Assembly: GCA_013619155.1 (NCBI GenBank)
Contig: JABXKT010000017.1
Location: 1 to 33,763, forward strand
Direction: 5' to 3'
From: Desulfobacteraceae bacterium
Lineage (GTDB): Bacteria > Desulfobacterota > Desulfobacteria > Desulfobacterales > Desulfolunaceae
Length of the DNA: 33,763 nt
Position 1 is the first letter of the stretch, and every line of letters starts with the position of its first letter. A program made the translations under genes and the position numbers. Under the pieces are notes generated by a model. That model saw nothing but the letters and a program-made list of their open reading frames with translations. It had not been told where the DNA came from and made no database searches. Below are positions 24,892 to 33,155 of this stretch, piece after piece.

Positions 24892-25323
24892 GGGGTCATA
24901 CCCTCTCATGGCTTGCGTAAACGGCACCGGGGCCGAGATATCTCCCGACACGCGACTCTTTTTAAAAGACGCCCCGTTTTTTTTGCCACGGTACCACAAA
25001 ATGACGAATCAATGAGAGAATATAAGGCAATAAAACGCCCCGTTTCCTAGGCCATCTCCTCACGGGTATTTTTTTCTCATCCCCATTCATGGTATAGGAC
25101 TTAGGAAGATAGGCGCGCCCCCTCTTTGCCGCCCAACGATCCGACCCGGATCCGCCCACGCTTAAATACCGTCCCTTCCGCCACACCCATAAGGGGAAAG
25201 GGTCCCAGGAACCATGGACCCCGCTGCGCATCCCCCGGCGATGACCATCACACCAGGGTGCCTGGCATGATGGACCATGCGCCCGCCCCCCTGGTCCCAA
25301 AGAGAGACAAAGGAGTCATACGG
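24892..25323. promoter_or_regulatory. Divergent region with direct repeat
   Basis: This 432-bp gap separates the minus-strand ATPase from the plus-strand sigma54 activator. ACGCCCCGTTT occurs at 24969-24979 and again at 25035-25045, 66 bp apart, in the same orientation; it may be a regulator site. AT-rich stretches around 24960-25025 and 25065-25105 could hold the two promoters. No gene is supported: the frame before 25324 is Pro/Arg-rich and has no binding site. Confidence 0.35.
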
Positions 25324-26706
25324 ATGTCAAACCGAGAGGAAACCATACTCATCGTGGATAATGAGTGCGACTTCACCCGAGGGCTCTCCCGTACCCTGGA
25401 AAAAGCCCTCGCGGTGAGGGTCCTCACCGCCAGAAGCGGACCAGAGGCCCTGGCACAGATGAAGAGGCACCCCATGGATCTTATCGTCAGCGGTATCAAG
25501 ATACCCGAGATGAACGGCATGGTGCTTCTGGAGACCATCCTTAAGGAGGATGACCAGCAGACCGTCATCATGATGACGGCCAACGGCACCATCGATGTGG
25601 CCGTCTCCGCCATGAAAAAAGGGGCCTGGGATTTCATCGAGAAACCCTTTGCCCCGGAACATCTCATACCCCGGGCCTCCTCAGGGCTGGAGCGCCACCG
25701 CATACTTCGCCAGCACAAGCGACTCACCACCCACCGGGCCGAGGCCTTTGGGAGCCCCCTCGTGGGATCAAGCCCGCCCATACATCGAACCCTGGCTACC
25801 CTTCGCATGCTGGGAAAAAGCGATGTCACCTGCCTCATCCGAGGGGAGAGCGGCACGGGTAAAGAGCTCGCCGCCCGCACCATCCATCAGGCCAGCCACC
25901 GGAAAGAGGGCCCCTTTATCACCGTCAACTGTCCGGCCCTTCCCGAAGGCCTCATGGAGAGTACCCTCTTCGGTCACCGAAAAGGGGCCTTTACCGGTGC
26001 GGAGAGCACCAAGAAGGGCCTCTTCGATCAGGCGGAAAAAGGGACCCTCTTCCTCGATGAGATCGGAGACATCTCCCCGGCACTCCAGACAAAACTGCTC
26101 CGGGTCCTCCAGAATCGGGAGGTCCACCCCTTGGGTGCCGCCACGAATCATACCATCGACGTGCGCATCCTGGCCGCCACCCATCAGAATCTGGAGGCCA
26201 AAATGGTAAAAGGTTCTTTTCGCGCCGACCTCTTCTACCGATTAAACATCGCCCCGGTGACCATGCCCCCCTTACGAGATCTAAGGGGAGACATCCCCAT
26301 GCTGGTGGAGCATTTCCTCGCCAAGGCGTCCCGGGAGCTTGGCTTGCCCGAAAAACGACTCAGCCCCGCCCTTCTGGACCATCTCTGCCGTCGCCCCTGG
26401 CCCGGTAACACCCGGGAGCTGGAGAACACCCTCACCGGATGGATGGCCCTGACCCCGGGGAATACCATCCACCACCCCACATCGCCTCCTTTTTCACCCC
26501 TCTCCAATGAAGATCCCTTTGCCCGCCCCTATCTGGAACAAAAAGCAGGGGCCATCGAGGCCTTCACCCGGGATTACCTCCATCGCCTCCTCTCCGATAC
26601 CTCGGGTAATATCACCCTCGCCGCCCAGAAGAGTGCCATCAAACGCCAATCCCTCCAGAAGATCATCCAGCGCTACGCCATCGATATGACCCCCTATAGG
26701 CAGTAG
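25324..26706 (+). CDS. Sigma54-dependent NtrC-type regulator with degenerate receiver
   Basis: Enhancer-binding activator of 460 aa. ATG 25324 follows AAGGAG by 8 nt; the open frame to 25126 is discarded. Receiver about 7-120, AAA+ domain about 145-380, Fis-type helix-turn-helix near the end (SGNITLAAQKSAIKRQSLQK). AAA+ motifs are intact: Walker A GESGTGK 174-180, GAFTGA 221-226 for sigma54 contact, Walker B GTLFLDEIGD 240-249. In the receiver, Lys107 (IEKPF) and Thr85 are kept, but the phosphoacceptor is Gly57 (DLIVSGIKIPEMNG) and the acid pair reads Asp12-Asn13 (VDNE). Normal phosphorylation is therefore not possible. No histidine kinase is in the window. A sigma54 promoter and paired palindromes lie directly downstream, before the YeiH-like transporter gene. 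Confidence 0.95.
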   Translation: MSNREETILIVDNECDFTRGLSRTLEKALAVRVLTARSGPEALAQMKRHPMDLIVSGIKIPEMNGMVLLETILKEDDQQTVIMMTANGTIDVAVSAMKKGAWDFIEKPFAPEHLIPRASSGLERHRILRQHKRLTTHRAEAFGSPLVGSSPPIHRTLATLRMLGKSDVTCLIRGESGTGKELAARTIHQASHRKEGPFITVNCPALPEGLMESTLFGHRKGAFTGAESTKKGLFDQAEKGTLFLDEIGDISPALQTKLLRVLQNREVHPLGAATNHTIDVRILAATHQNLEAKMVKGSFRADLFYRLNIAPVTMPPLRDLRGDIPMLVEHFLAKASRELGLPEKRLSPALLDHLCRRPWPGNTRELENTLTGWMALTPGNTIHHPTSPPFSPLSNEDPFARPYLEQKAGAIEAFTRDYLHRLLSDTSGNITLAAQKSAIKRQSLQKIIQRYAIDMTPYRQ

Positions 26707-26733
26707 AGGAGCCCCCCCTTTTTATACGCGGCC

Positions 26734-26779
26734 GCCCCCATTAGGGGGCAACTGCCGCCATCGGGGGGCAGTTGCCCCC
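26734..26779 (+). promoter_or_regulatory. Paired palindromes, candidate activator (UAS) sites
   Basis: Two quasi-palindromes, GGGGGCA-AC-TGCC (core GGCAACTGCC, 26747-26756) and GGGGGCA-GT-TGCCCCC (core GGCAGTTGCC, 26767-26776), have centres 20 bp apart, close to two helical turns. A third palindrome GCCCCC-ATTA-GGGGGC (26734-26749) overlaps the first. The second site is about 186 bp upstream of the sigma54 promoter, a normal distance for an enhancer. The two cores can also pair with each other as one hairpin, so a terminator role for the preceding gene cannot be excluded, though no T-run follows. Confidence 0.55.
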
Positions 26780-26956
26780 AAAACTGACCCAGCCCGCCCC
26801 GATGCTCCGGTCTCACAGGCCTTTTGAAGGGAAACGCCCGCCGTGGAGCCTCACACGACGGTGCCCCCCCAGAGAGGCACCGTCCCTTGCCAAAAGATAT
26901 CGTAAAAAAAATTACACCCTATTATTTTAAGCGGTTGAGAACGATCGCCCGCCCTA

Positions 26957-26972
26957 TGGCATCCCTCTTGCT
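26957..26972 (+). promoter_or_regulatory. Sigma54 promoter for the YeiH-like transporter
   Basis: TGGCATCCCTCTTGCT fits the consensus TGGCAYR-N4-TTGCW at all fixed positions but one (C for R), with the -24 GG and -12 GC correctly spaced. It lies 91 bp before the transporter start on the same strand, and a sigma54 activator is encoded just upstream. This was the only such site I found in the window. Confidence 0.8.
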
Positions 26973-27062
26973 ATTTATCCACAAGGTTTAAAGACACTTC
27001 GAATATCAACCATCGATTCTATTTACACATGGATATCTTTAACGTGGGAGGCACCAACCATT

Positions 27063-28802
27063 ATGCTTGAGGCAAATGACACCATCGTCTACGACAGCGG
27101 AAAAGGCAGCTGGGCCGATCTCTGGACCAAAGAGGACTACTGGGCCATCTGGTTGGGATTTATCCTTCTTATGGCTGGAATGCTCATCTACTTCCCCCTA
27201 GGCGATGATGCCATCAAGGCGCGCATCAAGAGCGCCAACACCATCTTAACAACAGAGAGCCAGAGGGCCCCCTTCAAGACCGTGGAGTGGCACGCTGCCC
27301 TGGATGCCAAGAAGAAACTAAAAGCCACCAGCGGCCCTGCGGGAAAAATGATCAAGGCGTTCACCAGCGCTCCCAAGACCTGGCGCGGCAACCCCATCGA
27401 CGCCTTCTACCTGAATGCGGCAGGGGCCAAAGCACTCTCCGCCACCGGAACGGTGAAGTATGAGGCGATAAAGATCCGGGAGGCAAGGAGCCTGGCCACA
27501 GCCCGCATGGCCCAGGGCCGAGCGGCGGCCGTGGGTTTTGCCGATGCCGCCTTAAACCGTAAGGCCAGTGAGGGTATCGATGCCTGGCGTTCGATACATG
27601 CCCAGGCGGGAAAACTAAAGAAAAAAGCAAATGTAACGCCCTTTAATCTCCTCCCCGGCCTCCTGGGTTTCATGCTCTTCCTCGCTGCCTTCTTCGGCGT
27701 CGGCATTACCTTCATGGGGGAATCCTTCATCAAGTTTACAAAGGCCTTCTTCTTTGTCTTTGCCGTGGCGGTCCTGGCCTACCTCGCCTCGGCCAATGCC
27801 ACCATGAAACACTACGGGATCGGCTATGCAGCGTGGGCCATCTTATTCGGCATGATCATCAGTAACACCATCGGTACCCCCAAGTGGGTGCTCCCTGCCG
27901 TCCAGACGGAGTACTACATAAAAACCGGACTTGTCCTCCTCGGTGCCGAGGTCCTTTTTAACAAGGTGCTCTCCATCGGCATCCCCGGTATCTTCGTCGC
28001 CTGGGTGGTTACCCCCATCGTCCTTATCACCACCTACTGGTTTGGCCAGAAGGTGCTTAAGATCGAGTCCAAGACCATGAACATGGTCATCTCCGCCGAT
28101 ATGAGTGTCTGCGGAGTCTCCGCCGCCATCGCCACCGCCTCGGCATGCCGGGCAAAAAAAGAGGAGCTCACCCTAGCCGTGGGCCTCTCCCTTATCTTCA
28201 CCGCCATCATGATGGTCGTCATGCCTGCCATCATCAAATCGGTGGGCATGCCCTTTATCTTAGGGGGCGCCTGGATGGGGGGCACCATCGACGCCACCGG
28301 TGCCGTGGCCGCTGCCGGAGCCTTCCTCTCCGAGCAGGCCCTCTACGTCGCCGCCACCATCAAGATGATCCAGAACGTCCTCATTGGAATCATCGCCTTC
28401 GGCGTGGCCATCTACTTCGTGGCCGAAGAGGAGGCGGCCAGCGGTCGCAAGGTGGGCTTCATAGAGATCTGGAACCGATTCCCAAAATTCGTCATCGGAT
28501 TTATCATCGCCTCCATCCTCTTCTCCGCCATCTACACCTCCATCGGCAAGGACCTCGCCTACGTCATCATCGACCACGGTGCCATCCGGGGATTTTCCAA
28601 GATCGGGCGCGCCTGGTTCTTCTGTCTCGCCTTTGCAAGCATCGGCCTGGCCACCAACTTCCGAGAACTTAAAAAATACTTCAAGGGGGGCAAACCCCTC
28701 ATTCTCTACGTCTGCGGCCAGACCCTCAACCTAACCCTCACCCTGGTCATGGCCTACATCATGTTCTACCTGGTATTCCCCGAGATCACCGCCAAGATCT
28801 AA
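27063..28802 (+). CDS. YeiH-family putative sulfate/anion exporter with large N-terminal extension
   Basis: Inner-membrane protein of 579 aa. The C-terminal part (about 195-579) has about ten hydrophobic segments and the family's SADMSVCGVSAAIATA at about 345-360, GAEVLFNKV and GGTIDATGAVAAAGAFL, as in the YeiH (UPF0324, Cons_hypoth698) family, often named putative sulfate exporter. E. coli YeiH is about 350 aa. Here one extra TM (26-47) is followed by a 145-residue soluble domain (48-193), rich in Ala and Lys, containing no motif I recognise. ATG 27063 has GGGAGG, with a slightly long 11-nt spacer. Expression is likely sigma54-dependent from 26957. A small membrane-protein gene follows. Confidence 0.88.
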   Translation: MLEANDTIVYDSGKGSWADLWTKEDYWAIWLGFILLMAGMLIYFPLGDDAIKARIKSANTILTTESQRAPFKTVEWHAALDAKKKLKATSGPAGKMIKAFTSAPKTWRGNPIDAFYLNAAGAKALSATGTVKYEAIKIREARSLATARMAQGRAAAVGFADAALNRKASEGIDAWRSIHAQAGKLKKKANVTPFNLLPGLLGFMLFLAAFFGVGITFMGESFIKFTKAFFFVFAVAVLAYLASANATMKHYGIGYAAWAILFGMIISNTIGTPKWVLPAVQTEYYIKTGLVLLGAEVLFNKVLSIGIPGIFVAWVVTPIVLITTYWFGQKVLKIESKTMNMVISADMSVCGVSAAIATASACRAKKEELTLAVGLSLIFTAIMMVVMPAIIKSVGMPFILGGAWMGGTIDATGAVAAAGAFLSEQALYVAATIKMIQNVLIGIIAFGVAIYFVAEEEAASGRKVGFIEIWNRFPKFVIGFIIASILFSAIYTSIGKDLAYVIIDHGAIRGFSKIGRAWFFCLAFASIGLATNFRELKKYFKGGKPLILYVCGQTLNLTLTLVMAYIMFYLVFPEITAKI

Positions 28803-28821
28803 GGGTAAATACCCCGTATCT

Positions 28822-28855
28822 CCTTGCCCGGGCACCGCCATCGTCCTGGGCAAGG
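28822..28855 (+). promoter_or_regulatory. Intercistronic hairpin after the YeiH-like gene
   Basis: CCTTGCCC (28822-28829) and GGGCAAGG (28848-28855) form a perfect 8-bp stem with an 18-nt loop. No T-run follows directly, so partial attenuation before the small membrane-protein gene is more likely than full termination. Confidence 0.5.
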
Positions 28856-28882
28856 GCCGTATATAAAAAAAGGACGAAATTC

Positions 28883-29131
28883 GTGGACCCACACAGCAGT
28901 TTATCCAAACGCATCGCAGGACTCCTGGCCAGTATCGCCGGGTGCCTTCTCATGATCTACGTCATCGGTCCCTGGCTGGACAACCTCTCCGCCATCAAAC
29001 CCCTGGCCGACTTCATCGATATGCGCAGTATCGATGCCAATGCCTACTACTACACCGAGATTGAAGAGTTCTCCGATGCCGAAATGAATATGAAAAACAC
29101 CATGCGCTACATGCCCCGGCAGGAGCCCTAA
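28883..29131 (+). CDS. Small single-pass membrane protein, unknown function
   Basis: Protein of 82 aa starting at GTG 28883 with AAGGAC about 8 nt upstream. It has a short basic N-terminus, one strong hydrophobic segment (about 11-30, IAGLLASIAGCLLMIYVIGP) and an acidic, Tyr/Met-containing tail (about 40-82). No known family is recognised. It lies 80 bp after the YeiH-like transporter on the same strand, with only a hairpin between, so co-transcription is likely and a role as an accessory subunit is an inference. Codon use resembles that of its neighbours, supporting a real gene. Confidence 0.7.
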   Translation: MDPHSSLSKRIAGLLASIAGCLLMIYVIGPWLDNLSAIKPLADFIDMRSIDANAYYYTEIEEFSDAEMNMKNTMRYMPRQEP

Positions 29132-29170
29132 AAATGCCGTCTATGGTGAAAGGGGGGCTTAAACACTGAG

Positions 29171-29300
29171 CCTCCGGCGGCCAAGGGTCCCTGAACCCCA
29201 GGTATGTGACCATGACGGGCCCTTGGCCCCTCATGGTCACGATAAAACTCTATGTGGCAACCTGTTGTAAAAGCAAAGGCCCCCGGCAGGGCCGCCAGGG
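29171..29300. repeat. Inverted copy of the 16-bp-stem intergenic element
   Basis: Bounded by CCTCCGGCGGCC (29171-29182) and GGCCGCCAGG (29290-29299). Central stem: GTGACCATGACGGGCC (29206-29221), loop CTT, GGCCCCTCATGGTCAC (29225-29240), 15 of 16 pairs. Flanks match 21997-22130 in inverse: CCCCAGGTATGTGAC, CGATAAAA, CAACCTGTT and GGCCCCCGGCAGGGCC. It sits between convergent genes. Confidence 0.75.
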
Positions 29301-29320
29301 AAGCCGTCCCTACGGCGTCA

Positions 29321-30931
29321 TCACCCCTTATGGGGCGGCGCGTAAGTCACCCACCGGTTTTTCCCCCCAGACTTGGCCGCGTACATGGCCGCATCCGCCG
29401 CATGGAGCAGGGCATCCACGCTCTCTCCCCCATCGGGGAAGAGGGCGATTCCAATGCTGACCCCCAGCCTCATCTCCTGCCCGTCCACGGCAAAGGGCTC
29501 AGAGAAGGCGGCCACTATTTTTTCCGCCACCGTCTCGGCATCTCCGGGCGTCTCCACCACAGGCAGAAGCACGGTAAACTCATCCCCCCCATGACGCCCC
29601 ACCAAATCTGACTCCCTCACCATCCCAGTAAGCCGGGAGGCGGTCTCCTTCAAGACCACATCGCCGGCCTCATGCCCCAGGGTATCGTTCACCCCCTTAA
29701 ATCCGTCGAGATCGATGAAGAGAAGCGCGCAGGAAGTCTTGTAGCGCTTCGCCCGTTTCAGGGTGTGGGTCATGCGGTTCAAGGAGAGAAAACGATTGGC
29801 CAGCCCCGTGAGGGCATCAAAATTGGCCATGCGTATGAGGGAATTATGATCCATCGCCTGACGATGCCTCGCCTGAACCAGCCAGAAGGCGGGAAGGATC
29901 GATACGCAAAAGAGAAATAGGGCCATCCCGAAAAGGGAGAGAAGAAGCCCCCGGTTTTCCCGATTAAGATCGGCCATGGGCACAAAGGAGACAAGGGTCC
30001 AGTGATAGGGCTCTGAGTGCAAGATGCCCCCCTGCCCCGCAGCGAAACCATGGCCGTGCCTCTCCGCTGCCGGAATCTGAAAGGTAATGGCCGTAAAGAG
30101 TCCCTCATCCGCCATGACCTGATGCTGTCCGATGGCCGAAATGGTCGTCCAGACATCGGGAAAAACGGACTGGAAGGTCCGGTCCCGACGATCTTCATAC
30201 ATGAAGCCCCACTCATCATCGGGGTCTATCCCTTTAAGCCAGTAACCATCATCGTTCATCAAGAAGATCTGCCCCCGGGAGAGTCGACTCATATCCTCGA
30301 GTTCACAGAGCAGGTTCGTTCCCAGATAGTTGAGAATCACCGCCCCCCGCTTCTCTCCCGCCCGGTCGAACACCGGAGTGCCAAAACGAATCATGGGCTT
30401 TAAGGGAACTTCTATCTCTCCATGCTCAATATTCAAATCCATAGGCGAGACAAAAATCTCCTGCCGGTTCAGGGCCAGGGAGCTTGCGACATAATAACGA
30501 TCCCCCTTCGACTGCAGGGCCGACTCGGCCACCACCGACGGATGACCTTCATGATAATCGACACGACACACCTCCATCCCCTCCGCGTTAATAAAGCGAA
30601 CCTGATCGTAAATACCCCGTTGCCGGCTGAACTCCACATACTCTTCGGTGATCATCTTCCGGTAGATGGCATCATGGGTCTCAAGGAGCTGAATCAACTC
30701 GTTTTGGCGCGCCAAAAAGAGAATATCGGCGTAGATCACACTCATATTCCGAGTGACCATCACCTTCTGAAGATCGCTATTGTGACGCTCCAGAATCTTC
30801 ACCCGGGTGATGAGAGCCCGCGTCTCCCAGAGGTAGACCCCACCCCCGCCGCCAATAAGCAACACGGCGATCCCAAGAAGGACCAGCATAAAATTGCGGT
30901 AAACCACCACAGGAACCCTTTCTCGTCGCAT
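29321..30931 (-). CDS. Diguanylate cyclase with Cache-type periplasmic sensor
   Basis: Membrane enzyme of 536 aa predicted to make cyclic di-GMP from two GTP. ATG 30931 follows AAGGGGG. Order: TM1 about 13-35, periplasmic sensor about 40-320 with dCache-like pieces (AILNYLGTNLL near 198-208 and a WTLVSFVPM end), TM2 about 328-352, then GGDEF domain about 370-536. The active-site motif GGDEF is intact at 448-452, preceded by the RxxD product-inhibition site RESD at 439-442 with the correct 5-residue gap. FDALTGLANR and FIDLDGFKGVNDTLGH are standard. The domain is complete and probably active and feedback-controlled. No EAL or HD-GYP partner is in the window. It might set motility or attachment against the MCP genes nearby; that is inference. 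Confidence 0.95.
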   Translation of the reverse strand: MRRERVPVVVYRNFMLVLLGIAVLLIGGGGGVYLWETRALITRVKILERHNSDLQKVMVTRNMSVIYADILFLARQNELIQLLETHDAIYRKMITEEYVEFSRQRGIYDQVRFINAEGMEVCRVDYHEGHPSVVAESALQSKGDRYYVASSLALNRQEIFVSPMDLNIEHGEIEVPLKPMIRFGTPVFDRAGEKRGAVILNYLGTNLLCELEDMSRLSRGQIFLMNDDGYWLKGIDPDDEWGFMYEDRRDRTFQSVFPDVWTTISAIGQHQVMADEGLFTAITFQIPAAERHGHGFAAGQGGILHSEPYHWTLVSFVPMADLNRENRGLLLSLFGMALFLFCVSILPAFWLVQARHRQAMDHNSLIRMANFDALTGLANRFLSLNRMTHTLKRAKRYKTSCALLFIDLDGFKGVNDTLGHEAGDVVLKETASRLTGMVRESDLVGRHGGDEFTVLLPVVETPGDAETVAEKIVAAFSEPFAVDGQEMRLGVSIGIALFPDGGESVDALLHAADAAMYAAKSGGKNRWVTYAPPHKG

Positions 30932-31333
30932 AGTGCCCCCTTCATTCGCCCAAAATATGCATCGACATTAAAAATAAACAGGCCATCCCATAAAGCCCCT
31001 CTTTTAATACAATAGACCGCCTTAAAATACCAGCCAGGGGGCCCTTCAAGGCCCCGGGACCGATCTCAAAAGATAGCCCCTCCGCCCGGTAGGGAGAAAA
31101 AAAGAGGGGGAGACAAGCACCATGGAGCCGTGATAAAAAAAGAGACGATCTATTTCTGGTAAAGCTCTGCATCCCCCCTTTTTGTCATACATTTTCAACA
31201 CTCTCATTGTCGCCCAACTACCGCCGCAGAAAAACCAGGAGACCCCCGCATCCTCGAAGGCCGGCGACGGCATCGCCAAGCGCCGTTCCCCCTGAGGGTG
31301 CCCCCACACCCCGAATTATGAGGAGGGGCCATC
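30932..31333. other. 402-bp divergent intergenic region
   Basis: Separates the cyclase (minus) from the first DUF2284 gene (plus). No gene is visible. GGGGCC (31038-31043), loop CTTCAA, GGCCCC (31050-31055) is a clear hairpin. AT-rich spots near 30955-31030 and 31180-31205 could hold promoters. Nothing recognised as an RNA gene. Confidence 0.35.
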
Positions 31334-32116
31334 ATGCTGTACAAATGCCCAAAAATGGAACAGGCATTCATGTCGATTCCCGAACTCTTCAAATGTCCCC
31401 ATTGTGGTCAAGAGATAGAGATCTGGGAAGACGAAAAGAGAGGACGATGTGCCCTCTGCAAAAAACGAGTCACCCGACGGGAGGCCATGGAGTCTGCCAC
31501 CCAACGCGCATACCGCCAGAGACAGCCCCTCGGAGGAAATGAGGTCTCCATCACCGTCTGCGAAGGAAAGGGACCAAAGAACGAGAGTCTCTACTATGAA
31601 CGGTATGAAACCATCGTACCCCTGGCTACCCTCACCCATCGCAGCAAAAACAAGGCGGCCTGCCAGGCATGCAAATCCCATGGTACCAACCTCGCCTGCC
31701 CCCCGTTCAGCCCCACCTTTCAAGAGTACACCATGGGCAAGGCCTCCGCCCGGGTCCTCTGCCTTCGACTCCCCTTAGACTACTTCTCCGAAGAGCTCAT
31801 AGAGAACCGCTACCGGCTCTGCTTTAAAACGGTGCGAGAATTTCTCGTCCAGGAGCTGGCCCTGGCACGAAATGCCGGACAGACCATCGCCGGGGCAGGC
31901 CCCTGCATGGCCTGCGACCCGTGCGTCGCAGAGCACGGCATCTTCGAATGCATTAAACCCGAAGAAAAAATTTTTAGCCTGGAGTCTTTAGGGATAAACC
32001 TCATGGAACTGGCCAAATCCTGCTTCGATATCACCCTGGAGTGGAGTACAAAAAATCACACGGCCCAATTTGTCTGTGCCATGGGGGCCATCTTCTCCGA
32101 AGAGGAGGCCCCTTAA
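31334..32116 (+). CDS. DUF2284 metal-binding protein with N-terminal zinc ribbon (copy 1)
   Basis: Cytoplasmic protein of 260 aa. ATG 31334 follows GAGGAGG by about 7 nt. An N-terminal zinc-ribbon-like module (C21, C24, C39, C42; CPHC and CALC) precedes the DUF2284 domain. That domain shows CQACKSHGTNLACPPFSP (Cys110, 113, 122) and GAGPCMACDPC (Cys191, 194, 197) plus Cys206, consistent with an iron-sulfur or zinc site. It ends DITLEWSTKNHTAQFVCAMG. DUF2284 proteins are common in methanogens and sulfate reducers and have no established function. A strong terminator follows, so it is its own transcription unit, yet the next gene is its paralogue. Confidence 0.88.
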   Translation: MLYKCPKMEQAFMSIPELFKCPHCGQEIEIWEDEKRGRCALCKKRVTRREAMESATQRAYRQRQPLGGNEVSITVCEGKGPKNESLYYERYETIVPLATLTHRSKNKAACQACKSHGTNLACPPFSPTFQEYTMGKASARVLCLRLPLDYFSEELIENRYRLCFKTVREFLVQELALARNAGQTIAGAGPCMACDPCVAEHGIFECIKPEEKIFSLESLGINLMELAKSCFDITLEWSTKNHTAQFVCAMGAIFSEEEAP

Positions 32117-32130
32117 GCCTCCCCATAAAA

Positions 32131-32165
32131 AAGCCCCGGAAACCTTCTCTCCGGGGCTTTTTTTT
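32131..32165 (+). terminator. Strong terminator between the two DUF2284 genes
   Basis: AAGCCCCGG (32131-32139), 11-nt loop, CCGGGGCTT (32151-32159), then a run of eight T (32158-32165). The stem is perfect. Confidence 0.93.
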
Positions 32166-32402
32166 ATTTTCAATACCGCGCCATTTCAGATATATAGAGA
32201 CGGTGCCTCCATCTGGGAGATGCGTCCAAATCTCGTGAGGCCCCATGACAAATCGCACCACCTGAAAAGGGGGCCCCGCCCCCTATCGAGCCTTCTCGAC
32301 CCAGACATGTGGAACGACTCATGCGTCCACGGCGGCAGGGACCCGTTCCCCATATTTTCGCCCATATCACATATGGTGCCCGTCACCAAAGGAGGGCCAA
32401 TC

Positions 32403-33155
32403 ATGTTTCCCAAGCACCCTGGACCCCATACCCCCCCATCGTCTCCTCCCGAATGTTTCTCCTGCCCTCACTGCGATCCGAGGTTGGAGATCTGCACCAC
32501 CTGCCAGAAACGACACCCCGAGGCGAGCTCATCCGCCGTAAAAACCCCACCGCGATATATAAAAAATGCCTCGGGGAGCCCGGTCTCCATCACGGCCTGT
32601 GAGGGGAGAGACGAAAAAGGGGAAATCTTTCAGTACGAACGCTACGAGATTGTCATCCCCTTATCCATGATCGATCATCACAGACGATACAAAGAGGCGT
32701 GCAAGGCGTGCAGTTACCATGGCATCAACCTGGCCTGCCCCCCTTTCAGCCCCACCTTCCAGGACTACACCGAGGGCCGGGAATCCGCCCGAATCCTCTG
32801 CCTTCGCCTCCCCCTATCCTACTTCTCGGAGGCCCCTCCCACGGAGCGGTCCCGTCTCTGTTTTCAAAAGATTCAGGGATTCTTGGAAAAAGAGTTGGCC
32901 CTGTCACGCAAGGCCGGATACATCATCGCCGGAGCCGGCCCCTGCACGGCCTGCGACCCGTGCCCAGGCACCCAAGGGGCCTCCGAATGCCCCAGGCCCG
33001 ATGAACGGATCTTCAGCCTGGAATCTCTGGGGGTCAACCTCCTCACCCTGGCCAGCCACTGCTTCGACATCACCTTAGAGTGGAGCTCTGAGAGCCACAC
33101 GGCCCATTTTGTCTGTGCCATGGGGGCGACCTTTTATCATGGAGATGCCGCCTAG
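32403..33155 (+). CDS. DUF2284 metal-binding protein with short zinc-ribbon-like module (copy 2)
   Basis: Tandem paralogue of the preceding gene, 250 aa. ATG 32403 follows AAAGGAGG by about 7 nt; the longer open frame from 32070 covers the terminator and is rejected. The DUF2284 Cys pattern is kept: CKACSYHGINLACPPFSP (Cys100, 103, 112), GAGPCTACDPC. Large parts are nearly identical to copy 1, such as YFSE, IFSLESLG and the final DITLEWS/FVCAMGA. The N-terminal Cys module differs: CPHC and CTTC are only 6 residues apart (C21, C24, C31, C34) rather than 14, with a Pro/Ser-rich N-terminus. The pair probably arose by duplication, then diverged at the N-terminus. Function is unknown. Confidence 0.87.
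   Translation: MFPKHPGPHTPPSSPPECFSCPHCDPRLEICTTCQKRHPEASSSAVKTPPRYIKNASGSPVSITACEGRDEKGEIFQYERYEIVIPLSMIDHHRRYKEACKACSYHGINLACPPFSPTFQDYTEGRESARILCLRLPLSYFSEAPPTERSRLCFQKIQGFLEKELALSRKAGYIIAGAGPCTACDPCPGTQGASECPRPDERIFSLESLGVNLLTLASHCFDITLEWSSESHTAHFVCAMGATFYHGDAA

Noticed and set aside
24145..25050. 301-aa open frame on the plus strand opposite the ABC ATPase.
   Set aside because: His-rich shadow of the clear ATPase on the minus strand, with none of its own motifs.
25126..25323. A 66-residue N-terminal extension of the sigma54 activator.
   Set aside because: Pro/Arg-rich, without a binding site, whereas AAGGAG stands 8 nt before ATG 25324, which starts exactly at a receiver domain.
26734..26779. 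The paired palindromes as a simple rho-independent terminator of the activator gene.
   Set aside because: No T-run follows and the 20-bp spacing of two self-palindromic cores fits binding sites better. A terminator role is not fully excluded.
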